DNA of 6,027 nucleotides from Pseudomonadota bacterium (GTDB lineage Bacteria; Pseudomonadota; Alphaproteobacteria; Sphingomonadales; Sphingomonadaceae): contig JAFAGN010000027.1 in assembly GCA_023422695.1 (NCBI GenBank), positions 1 to 6,027 of the forward strand, written 5' to 3'. Both the position numbers and the translations under genes were made by a program. This document shows, piece after piece, positions 1-5,943 of the stretch; within the stretch, counting starts at the first letter, position 1; each line of letters opens with the position of its first letter. The notes under the pieces were generated by a model. The model worked only from the letters and a program-made list of their open reading frames with translations. It was not told the origin of the DNA and searched no databases.

Positions 1-75
1 GGCGGGGGCCGCCGTCGTTCTGGCAATTCTGCGCTGCGTAAACCTCCAGCGGCCCCCGCCTTCGCGGGGGCGACG
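1..75. repeat. REP-like composite palindromic element (left copy, truncated by window edge)
   Basis: An imperfect palindromic intergenic repeat. The intact half is a hairpin at 52-71: an 8-bp perfect stem (GCCCCCGC pairing with GCGGGGGC) around a CTTC loop. Positions 1-12 match the end of the inverted partner hairpin seen complete at 5944-5970, so this is the right-hand part of a two-hairpin unit. Positions 1-69 align without gaps to 5959-6027 (about 53 of 69 identical), and 47-69 are identical to 6005-6027. The element lies 20 bp beyond the stop codon of the minus-strand ABC-F gene, where it could act as an mRNA 3' stabiliser or transcription boundary. No T-tract follows the stem on either strand, so it is not a canonical intrinsic terminator. 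REP/BIME-type elements of this look are common in sphingomonad genomes, from general knowledge; no RAYT transposase is visible here. Confidence 0.85.
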
Positions 76-94
76 GCATATTCAGCGACCGCGT

Positions 95-1966
95 TTAAGC
101 CGCCGCCTCGAACGCCTCCAGCGCTTCGCCCGCCGCGACCCAGCGCGCTTCGGCGGCTTCCTGCGCCGACACGATCTTGCCGCGGCGCTGCGACAGCTCG
201 CTCATCGTCAGGCCTCTATATTCGTTCGCGGCACCCGCCGGGTCGAACATCGCACGGTCGATCGCCGAGAGGATAACCTGATATTTCGCGAGATCGGCCT
301 CGGCATCCGAGACATCCTTGCGGATCTTCGCCGCGGCTTCGCGCGCCGCGGCGGCGGCCTTGCGGTCTTCCTTTTTGTCGGCCTTCGACACCTTGTCCTT
401 TTGCGGCGTCTTGCCGAGGATCAGGTCGACATAGTCGTCCATGCTGCCCGAATATTCGCGCGCGGTGCCGTCATCGACCAGCACCAGCCGGTCGGCGGTG
501 AGTTCGAGCATATGACGGTCGTGGCTGACCAGCACCACCGCGCCGTCGAAGTCGTTGAGCGCCTGGACCAGCGCCTCGCGCGCGTCGACGTCCAAGTGGT
601 TGGTCGGTTCGTCGAGGATGAGGAGGTGCGGCGCGTCGCGGGTGATCAGCGCCAGCGCCAGCCGCGCGCGTTCGCCGCCCGACAGCTTCTTGACCTCGGT
701 CGTTGCCTTGTTGCCCGAAAAGCCGAAGCGGCCGAGCTGGGCGCGGATCGCCGCCTGCGTCTTGCCCTCCATCACGCGGGTCATATGCGCGAGCGGGGTA
801 TCGCTGCCGTCGAGTTCCTCGACCTGATATTGGGTGAAATAGCCGACGCGCATCTTGCCCGATGCCGCCATCGCCCCCGCCATCGGGGTCAGCTGCGCCG
901 CGAGCAGGCGGGCGAGCGTCGTCTTGCCATTGCCGTTGCGCCCGAGCAGCGCGATGCGGTCGTCGGGATCGATCCGCAGGTTCAGCCGCTGGAGCACCGG
1001 GCGATCCGCGTAACCGACGCTGGCCAGGTCGAGCGTGATCAACGGCGGCTTCAGCTCATCGGGGCTGGGGAAATCGAACGCCAGCGTCTGATCCTCGGCG
1101 AGCGCCGCGATCGGCTGCATCTTCGCGAGCAGTTTCGCGCGCGACTGCGCCTGTTTCGCGGTCGAGGCGCGGGCGCTGTTGCGCGCGACATAGTCCTGGA
1201 GCTTGGCGCGCTGGGCATCCTGCGACGCCTTCGCCGCGGCGAGTTGCGCGGCGCGTTCGGCGCGCTGGCGCTCGAAGGCGTCATAGCCGCCCGCGTAGAG
1301 CGTCACCTTGCCACCTTCGAGGTGGAGGATGTTGTCGACGACATTATTGAGCAGGTCGCGTTCGTGGCTGATCACCACCAGCTGCCCCGGATAGGCGCGC
1401 AGGAAGTTTTCGAGCCACAAAGTCGCCTCGAGGTCGAGGTGGTTCGACGGTTCGTCGAGCAGCAGCAGATCGGGTTCGGAGAAGAGCAGCGCAGCGAGCG
1501 CGACGCGCATCTTCCACCCGCCCGAAAAGCTGTCGAGCGGCTGCGCCTGCATATCCTCGTCGAACCCCAGCCCGATCAGGATGCGCGCGGCGCGCGCCGG
1601 GGCGGTATAGGCGTCGATCGCGATCAGGCGCTCGTGGATGTCGCCGAGCTTGTCCGGATCCTGCTCGGTTTCCGACGCCGCGAGCAATTCGGCACGCTCG
1701 GTATCGGCGGCGAGTACGGTGTCGAACGGCGTCGCGGTGCCGCTCGGCGCTTCCTGCGCGATATAGCCGACGCGCGTCTTGCGCGGCATGTCGATGCTGC
1801 CCTCGTCGGCTTCGAGCTGGCCGATCATCACCTTCATCAGCGTCGATTTGCCCGCGCCATTGCGACCGATCAGTCCGACGCGGCTTTTCGCCGGCAGGCT
1901 CGCAGTGGCGCGTTCGAGGATGGCGCGCCCGCCAAGGCGTACAGTGATTCCGTTGATTGTCAGCAT
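95..1966 (-). CDS. ABC-F family ATPase, YheS-like (ribosome-associated, twin nucleotide-binding domains)
   Basis: A 623-residue soluble protein with two ABC ATPase domains in tandem and no membrane segment. Domain 1 has Walker A GRNGAGKST at 34-42, signature SGGWKMR at 148-154, Walker B with DEPSNHLD at 171-178 and H-loop SHERD at 200-204. A charged, helical linker (about 225-300, the ABC-F interdomain or P-site tRNA-interaction motif region) leads to domain 2: Walker A GRNGNGKTT at 342-350, signature LSGGERARL at 428-436, DEPTNHLD at 452-459 and SHDRH at 481-485. The tail from about 525 is Lys/Ala/Glu-rich and probably coiled coil. The SGGWKMR form, linker and C-terminal tail recall E. coli YheS (similar length, from memory). 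ABC-F proteins bind the ribosomal E site and modulate translation; this member's exact role is unknown. The frame stays open 140 codons upstream, but the start at 1966 is chosen because MLTINGITVRLGGRAIL is the canonical ABC-F N-terminus and upstream codons run antisense through the VOC gene. Both ATPase sites look intact. Confidence 0.95.
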   Translation of the reverse strand: MLTINGITVRLGGRAILERATASLPAKSRVGLIGRNGAGKSTLMKVMIGQLEADEGSIDMPRKTRVGYIAQEAPSGTATPFDTVLAADTERAELLAASETEQDPDKLGDIHERLIAIDAYTAPARAARILIGLGFDEDMQAQPLDSFSGGWKMRVALAALLFSEPDLLLLDEPSNHLDLEATLWLENFLRAYPGQLVVISHERDLLNNVVDNILHLEGGKVTLYAGGYDAFERQRAERAAQLAAAKASQDAQRAKLQDYVARNSARASTAKQAQSRAKLLAKMQPIAALAEDQTLAFDFPSPDELKPPLITLDLASVGYADRPVLQRLNLRIDPDDRIALLGRNGNGKTTLARLLAAQLTPMAGAMAASGKMRVGYFTQYQVEELDGSDTPLAHMTRVMEGKTQAAIRAQLGRFGFSGNKATTEVKKLSGGERARLALALITRDAPHLLILDEPTNHLDVDAREALVQALNDFDGAVVLVSHDRHMLELTADRLVLVDDGTAREYSGSMDDYVDLILGKTPQKDKVSKADKKEDRKAAAAAREAAAKIRKDVSDAEADLAKYQVILSAIDRAMFDPAGAANEYRGLTMSELSQRRGKIVSAQEAAEARWVAAGEALEAFEAAA

Positions 1967-2047
1967 GGCCGGGCGCCTAGCATGTTCGGCGTCCCAGCCC
2001 AAGTCCCGCACTGGCATATTGCGCGCGGGTGCGGCACAGGAGGGAAT
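1967..2047. promoter_or_regulatory. 81-bp divergent intergenic region between the ABC-F and VOC genes
   Basis: The two start codons face away from each other across 81 bp, so this segment should hold promoters for both genes unless transcripts enter from outside. No strong sigma-70 pair is visible. On the plus strand a CATATT block near 2015-2020 could be a weak -10, but no matching -35 is evident. On the minus strand a TTGGGC block lies upstream of a TGCTAG block with a spacer of about 14 bp, which is short. The promoter role is inferred from gene orientation only. Confidence 0.35.
2038..2043 (+). promoter_or_regulatory. Ribosome binding site of the VOC gene
   Basis: AGGAGG, a perfect Shine-Dalgarno core, ends 4 nt before the ATG at 2048 (spacing slightly short). 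It fixes the start of the VOC gene; the same frame is open for more than 500 codons upstream, but that stretch is antisense to the ABC-F gene. Confidence 0.85.
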
Positions 2048-2470
2048 ATGACCGACCTCGCCCCCTTTCACATCGCCTTTCCCGTCGACGACCTGGCCGC
2101 AGCGCGCCATTTTTACGGGACCGTTCTCGGCTGCCCCGAAGGACGCAGCGATGCCGACTGGATCGATTTCAATCTTTATGGCCACCAGATCGTCGCGCAC
2201 CGGGTCGACCGCCCGCGAAGCGCTCCGGCGCACAATCCGGTCGATGGTCATGCGGTCCCCGTCCCGCACTTCGGGGTCGTCCTGCCCCCCGCCGACTGGC
2301 AGGCGCTCGCAGATCGCCTGATCGCGTATGGCGTCGCGTTCGTGATCGAACCGCAGACGCGCTTCGCCGGACAGCCGGGCGAACAATCGACGATGTTCTT
2401 CCTCGACCCCGCGGGCAATGCGCTGGAGTTCAAGGCGTTTGCGGATATGGGGCAGCTGTTCGCTACTTGA
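2048..2470 (+). CDS. VOC-fold metalloenzyme (glyoxalase / extradiol dioxygenase superfamily), substrate unknown
   Basis: A 140-residue cytoplasmic protein with the two beta-alpha-beta-beta-beta modules of the vicinal oxygen chelate fold. Module 1 begins FHIAFPVDDLAAARHFYGTVLG (His8), the typical VOC first strand and helix, and ends around DFNLYGHQIVAH (40-51). Module 2 begins HFGVVL (His74) and ends FFLDPAGNALEFKAF (118-131) with Glu127. His8, His74 and Glu127 are the expected divalent-metal ligands; a fourth ligand, if used as in glyoxalase I, would come from the Gln47/His51 region. The length is normal for a single-chain two-module member, which usually dimerises. Family members include glyoxalase I, fosfomycin/bleomycin resistance proteins and ring-cleaving dioxygenases, and the sequence alone does not separate these. 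There is no signal peptide. The gene is transcribed divergently from the ABC-F gene and lies 191 bp ahead of the transporter operon on the same strand, so partial read-through is possible. The start is set by the AGGAGG site. Confidence 0.9.
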   Translation: MTDLAPFHIAFPVDDLAAARHFYGTVLGCPEGRSDADWIDFNLYGHQIVAHRVDRPRSAPAHNPVDGHAVPVPHFGVVLPPADWQALADRLIAYGVAFVIEPQTRFAGQPGEQSTMFFLDPAGNALEFKAFADMGQLFAT

Positions 2471-2563
2471 GCGTGGGCGATCGGGTCGCTCGCAGGTTTC
2501 CCTCTTGCCTGAAAATCTCGCGCGCCGCTGGCGTTGCGCACTTGGCGAAGGCTCGCTTGCCTG

Positions 2564-2584
2564 CCGTTTGACGCCCGTTTGACG
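2564..2584 (+). promoter_or_regulatory. Tandem 10-bp direct repeat, candidate activator site / -35 region of the transporter operon
   Basis: CCGTTTGACG occurs twice, at 2564-2573 and 2575-2584, an exact repeat with 11-bp period, about one helical turn. Each copy contains TTGACG, a near-consensus -35 hexamer (2568-2573 and 2579-2584). No good -10 sits 16-18 bp downstream of either copy (the best candidates, around 2593-2599 with CTACC, are poor). An 11-bp tandem half-site next to a weak -10 is the arrangement seen for OmpR/PhoB-family response regulators; assigning it to such a regulator is inference. The repeat ends 77 bp before the ATPase start codon, a plausible leader length. The rest of the 191-bp gap (2471-2661) shows only a weak hairpin at 2520-2539 without a T-tract, and no gene. 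Confidence 0.4.
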
Positions 2585-2650
2585 TTCGCCGCCCTACCAG
2601 CGCCCTTTCAGCTTCGCGTGACATGCCTTGATGCAGGTCGGCGATGCGAC

Positions 2651-2655
2651 AGGAG
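2651..2655 (+). promoter_or_regulatory. Ribosome binding site that selects the ATPase start at 2662
   Basis: AGGAG lies 6 nt before the ATG at 2662. An in-frame ATG at 2644 would add six residues, but this SD would then be inside the coding sequence and no comparable SD precedes 2644. The downstream start is therefore preferred. Confidence 0.8.
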
Positions 2656-2661
2656 CAGATT

Positions 2662-3321
2662 ATGCCGGACACGATCGAGCTAAACAGCATCAGCCATCAT
2701 TTCGATACCGCCAGCGAGCGGATCGAACTGTTCCATAGCCTTTCCTACACGATCCGTTCCGATGAAACGCTGGCCATCGTCGGCCCCTCAGGCGCGGGGA
2801 AGTCCAGCTTGCTGTCGATCGCCGCGGGCCTGGAGTCACCGGCGGGCGGTGACGTGTGTTTCACGATCGACGGGGGACGGATCGACGCCCTGACGATGCG
2901 CGCGCATTCCGGTTTCATTTTCCAGCAATTCCATCTGATGCCCGAACTCGATGCGATCGGAAATCTCGCCTTGCCGCTTCGGCTGAAGGGCAACCGCGAC
3001 GCATTCGACATTGCCGCCAGCTGGCTGGAAAAGGTCGGACTGCGCGATCGGGCCCGGCATCGCCCCCACCAATTGAGCGGCGGCGAACAACAGCGGATCG
3101 CGGTCGCGCGCGCCTTCGTATCGACGCCGCGCTTTATCTTTGCCGACGAACCGACCGGGAATCTCGATCGGCACACGTCCGACAGCGTGGCGGGATTGAT
3201 GTTCGACTGCGCGCGCGAGACGCGATGCGGCCTGGTGATTGTCACCCACAGCCAGGATCTGGCGATGCGCGCCGACGCAAGCCTGCTGCTGGAGGCCGGG
3301 CAGCTGAAGGCCGCGGCATGA
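2662..3321 (+). CDS. ABC transporter ATP-binding protein, LolD/MacB/YbbA class
   Basis: A 219-residue cytoplasmic ATPase that should dimerise and power the permease encoded immediately downstream. Motifs in order: Walker A GPSGAGKS at 41-48, Q-loop FIFQQF at 85-90, signature LSGGEQQR at 138-145, Walker B FIFADEPTGNLD at 158-169 with catalytic Glu163, and H-loop VTHS at 194-197. All catalytic residues are present. The LSGGEQQR signature and the DEPTGNLD form of Walker B are typical of the MacB/LolD/FtsE/YbbA subgroup, whose partners are FtsX-type permeases; LDRHTSD after Walker B and the short tail recall YbbA, from memory. The region before the Q-loop (residues 66-84) lacks the usual charged stretch ahead of GFxFQ, so this is a somewhat divergent member. 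The length is normal (about 220-235 in the family). The stop codon overlaps the permease ATG in an ATGA arrangement, implying translational coupling. LolD-like function cannot be excluded from this gene alone, but the permease does not look like LolC/LolE. Confidence 0.93.
   Translation: MPDTIELNSISHHFDTASERIELFHSLSYTIRSDETLAIVGPSGAGKSSLLSIAAGLESPAGGDVCFTIDGGRIDALTMRAHSGFIFQQFHLMPELDAIGNLALPLRLKGNRDAFDIAASWLEKVGLRDRARHRPHQLSGGEQQRIAVARAFVSTPRFIFADEPTGNLDRHTSDSVAGLMFDCARETRCGLVIVTHSQDLAMRADASLLLEAGQLKAAA
3306..3310 (+). promoter_or_regulatory. Internal ribosome binding site for the permease gene
   Basis: GAAGG within the last codons of the ATPase gene lies 7 nt before the permease ATG at 3318. 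With the 4-bp ATGA overlap it supports both the chosen permease start and coupled translation, even though the permease frame is open well upstream. Confidence 0.6.
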
Positions 3322-5792
3322 ACAGCATCGGACTGGTCCTCGAAAATGGCTGGCGCGACCTGAAGGGCGACGACGGGCGGATCGCCATGGCTACCCAAAC
3401 GGCGCTGCTGTTCTTCCTCATGACGCTGACGCTGACCAGCGCGTCGATCCAGAGCTATCTGGCCGATAATCTCGACCAGCTGCTCGGCTCCGACCTGGTG
3501 ATCGAAAGTCATTCGCCGCTGACCGCAGATCACGAAGCGGCGTTGCAAGCGCTGGCATCGGGCGTGTCGGTGACGCGATTGACCGATATCACCCTCACGA
3601 ACCGCGACGAATGGGCGCGCGTCCAACTGAAGCGGGTCGATGACGCCTATCCGTTGCAAGGCGCGCTACAGATCGGCGATACCCCCGTGGGCAGTCCGCG
3701 CGCGGTCCGCCACGGTCCGCGCGTCGGCGAAATCTGGGTCGACTCGCGGCTCGCCGGCAAATTGCGGGTCGAAGTGGGCGATGTTCTGACAATCGGCGGC
3801 GCAAAGCTGCGCCTCGCCGCGATCCTGTTTCACGAACCCGACCGTATCATGGAAGGGCATAGCACGACGATGCGCGCAATGGCGCACAGGCAGAGCGTCT
3901 CGAACCCGTCGCTCGACACCGGTCAGGGTCGCACACGCTATCTGATCGCCGCCGACGAACGCCAGCAGATGGCGATCGAAACCTGGGCGCGCGAAAACCT
4001 GCCCGGCGCCAACCTGATCCGGAAGATCGGTGGTCAGCACCCGCTTGCCAGCTTTTGGCAGCGGACCGAAAATTTTCTCGGCCTGGCGTCGGTTATCCTG
4101 TTTTTCATGGGCGCCGTCGCGCTCGATATGACCAATCGCCGATGGCTGGCCAAAATGCGCTATCGGCTGGCCATCTACGCAAGCTTTGGCGTCCGCACGC
4201 GCACGGCGCTGCGCATGGCGCTCGGCGAATGGCTGGCGGGTTTTGCGCTGTCGACGCTCGCGGCGACGCTGTTGGCCGCGGTCGCCTACCTGTTGATCGT
4301 TGGGCAGTTGCAACACCATTTTCCCGGTTTGCGCGCGGCGGCCCATTGGGCGCCCGCGCTCAAGACGGTCGGCCTCGTCTTGTTGCTGTTGCTCGCGCTT
4401 CAGGTGCCGAGTTTCCTTCAACTGTCGCGCGCCTCTTTGCTGTCGCTCATCCGCAATCCGACCGAAAGCGGGCATGTCTGGCAGCGGCTGTTCTGGGGCA
4501 TTGCATCGGTCACGCTGCTGGCAGCCGCCTATTCGGACAATTGGCTGCTGACCGGGATGACGCTCGCGGCGATCGGCGCAGCGCTCGCGCTGATGCTGGC
4601 GCTGACCTGGTCGATCGTCCGGGCAGGTGATTTTTGGGGCCGACGGCGCGCCGGCTTGCTGCCCTTCGCCTTCTTCATGATGCGGCAGCGATTATTCGCG
4701 AAATCGGCGCAGGTGATGGGGCTGGGGCTGTGCGGGCTGCTGCTGTTGTTTTCGCTGATGTTGATGCGCGACCTCGGCACAACGATGGAAGGCTATGGCC
4801 GCGACCATGACGGCAATCTGATGATCGCCGAAGCCCAGGCGGACCAGATCGACGCGATCCAGCGCTGGGCCGAGGCGACGGGCAGCAGCCTGCGCGCGCT
4901 CCGCCCCTTTGTGTCCGCCCAGCTCGTCGCGGTGAACGGCCGAGCGCTTGGCGACTTCCAGAAACCCAGCGACACGCTCGCCACGCTCAAGGATCCGATC
5001 CGGCTGAGCTGGGCAGGCGCCATGCCCGCGAACAACCGGCTGGAGGGCGGCCAATGGTGGTCCGAGAATAGCGAAAATTGGCGCCAGATTTCCGCAGAAC
5101 CCGAGGTGATGACCGACATGGGGTTCAATTATGGCGACACGCTGACCTATCAGATCGGCGGTCGGCGTTATGATTTCACCCTGGTGGCGAGCCACGCCTA
5201 CCAACCGGGCGCCGGGTCGATCACCTTCTGGTTCCAGGTGCCGTTGTCGGCCAGGGCAAAGATCGACGCCCCCACCCGCTACATGGGGAGCATGGAGTTG
5301 CCGCCCGCCGCCTGGGGTGCGCTCACCCAGCTGTGGCAGGCCCAGCCGACGCTGTCGCTCGTGCCGCTCCGCGAGTTGACCGAACGCTTTGACCGCACCG
5401 TCGGGATCGTCACGCGCGTGACCAGCGGCTATGCCGCCATGGTGCTCCTGCTCGCCCTGTTTGTGCTCGCGGCGTCGGTGAGCGGATTCAGCGCCGACGA
5501 CCGCCAAAAGAACGGCTTGCTGATGAGCATGGGGCTTCGCGAAACGGATTGCCTGCGGCTGAACTTGTATGACTGGGGCGTCACCGCGCTGATCGCCGCG
5601 AGCGGCGCGATTGCCGGGACATGGATCGCCGGGTTGCTGATCTATCAGGCTCAGTTCAATCTGACCTATAATCCCGACATTCCTTGGGTAGTCGTCATGG
5701 CAGCGGCGATGGTCGCGAGTGTTTGCCTCGTCGGCTATGCGGCGTGCCGACAGAGCCTGAAGGTGTCGGTGCACGACCTGATCACCGGCTAG
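3318..5792 (+). CDS. FtsX-type ABC transporter permease, YbbP-like, ten predicted membrane segments
   Basis: An 824-residue inner-membrane protein. Hydrophobic segments lie at about 26-45, 253-271, 305-328, 350-369, 390-406, 409-432, 464-484, 703-725, 753-777 and 788-810. This is two four-segment FtsX modules joined by two extra segments, with large periplasmic domains after the first (about 46-252) and seventh (about 486-702) segments, the YbbP layout (about 800 residues, ten segments in E. coli). The first domain holds LLGSDLVIESHSPL (55-68), RVDDAYPLQGAL (106-117) and EPDR (173-176), blocks I associate with YbbP homologues. Cytoplasmic loops after segments 2 and 8 (RRWLAKMRYRLAIYASFGVR at 274-293; DDRQKNGLLMSMGLRETD near 727-744) resemble FtsX coupling helices that dock on the ATPase. 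FtsX-class permeases mostly transmit force to the periplasm or extract lipophilic molecules; the substrate here is unknown. It is coupled to the upstream ATPase by an ATGA overlap. No tesA-like lipase/thioesterase gene, the usual YbbAP neighbour in E. coli, is present in the window. Confidence 0.9.
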   Translation: MNSIGLVLENGWRDLKGDDGRIAMATQTALLFFLMTLTLTSASIQSYLADNLDQLLGSDLVIESHSPLTADHEAALQALASGVSVTRLTDITLTNRDEWARVQLKRVDDAYPLQGALQIGDTPVGSPRAVRHGPRVGEIWVDSRLAGKLRVEVGDVLTIGGAKLRLAAILFHEPDRIMEGHSTTMRAMAHRQSVSNPSLDTGQGRTRYLIAADERQQMAIETWARENLPGANLIRKIGGQHPLASFWQRTENFLGLASVILFFMGAVALDMTNRRWLAKMRYRLAIYASFGVRTRTALRMALGEWLAGFALSTLAATLLAAVAYLLIVGQLQHHFPGLRAAAHWAPALKTVGLVLLLLLALQVPSFLQLSRASLLSLIRNPTESGHVWQRLFWGIASVTLLAAAYSDNWLLTGMTLAAIGAALALMLALTWSIVRAGDFWGRRRAGLLPFAFFMMRQRLFAKSAQVMGLGLCGLLLLFSLMLMRDLGTTMEGYGRDHDGNLMIAEAQADQIDAIQRWAEATGSSLRALRPFVSAQLVAVNGRALGDFQKPSDTLATLKDPIRLSWAGAMPANNRLEGGQWWSENSENWRQISAEPEVMTDMGFNYGDTLTYQIGGRRYDFTLVASHAYQPGAGSITFWFQVPLSARAKIDAPTRYMGSMELPPAAWGALTQLWQAQPTLSLVPLRELTERFDRTVGIVTRVTSGYAAMVLLLALFVLAASVSGFSADDRQKNGLLMSMGLRETDCLRLNLYDWGVTALIAASGAIAGTWIAGLLIYQAQFNLTYNPDIPWVVVMAAAMVASVCLVGYAACRQSLKVSVHDLITG

Positions 5793-5943
5793 CGTGCGAT
5801 GGACGGCGGCGAGCGGCGGCAGACAGGTTCTGGCGCGCAGCGGTTTTTACAGCAGCCGATGCTTCTTCGATGAAGGAGGGCCGATTGCCGACGGTTTCCT
5901 CGCGGTGGCCGTCGAGCGTCGGTGTTGGGTTGGCTCCCTGCCA
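5793..5943. other. Non-coding tail after the transporter operon, no feature recognised
   Basis: About 150 bp between the permease stop and the right REP-like element. A TTTTT run near 5844-5848 is not preceded by a convincing stem. CGACGG (5889-5894) and CCGTCG (5909-5914) could form a 6-bp stem with a 14-nt loop but have no T-tract. I see no gene, RNA or clear terminator here. A 63-codon minus-strand open frame across this stretch starts inside the repeat and is judged spurious. Confidence 0.6.

Noticed and set aside
52..71. REP hairpin as a rho-independent terminator for the ABC-F gene
   Set aside because: The stem is strong, but no T-tract follows on the minus strand, and the same sequence recurs as a dispersed repeat, so repeat identity is the better explanation; partial termination or 3' protection remains possible.
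401..2047. A 549-codon open frame on the plus strand antisense to the ABC-F gene and continuous with the VOC gene
   Set aside because: Its sequence is Arg/Glu/Gln/Val-rich low-information translation typical of the antisense frame of a GC-rich gene, the opposite strand encodes an unmistakable ABC-F protein, and the VOC start has its own perfect SD.
1967..2386. A 140-codon N-terminal extension of the ABC-F reading frame
   Set aside because: It runs antisense through the VOC gene, resembles no ABC-F domain, and the canonical N-terminus MLTINGITVR begins at 1966.
2520..2539. Hairpin (GCGC-GCC / GGC-GCGC with a 3-nt bulge) after the VOC gene as a terminator
   Set aside because: No T-tract follows it and the stem is interrupted; GC-rich intergenic DNA often gives such stems by chance.
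2463..2690. A 75-codon minus-strand ORF covering the leader of the transporter operon
   Set aside because: No recognisable domain or SD, and it overlaps the start of the ATPase gene and the end of the VOC gene; probably a chance open frame.
2856..3317. A 154-codon upstream extension of the permease frame inside the ATPase gene
   Set aside because: It overlaps the ATPase in another frame, is Arg/Ala/Pro-rich, and the ATGA overlap with an SD at 3306-3310 gives a good start at 3318.
3666..5774. Long minus-strand open frames (269 and 360 codons) opposite the permease
   Set aside because: They are His/Arg/Gln-rich antisense shadows of a membrane protein gene in GC-rich DNA, with no domain recognised.
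5844..5848. TTTTT run after the permease gene as an intrinsic terminator
   Set aside because: No stable stem lies directly upstream; the best nearby pairing is only about 3 bp.
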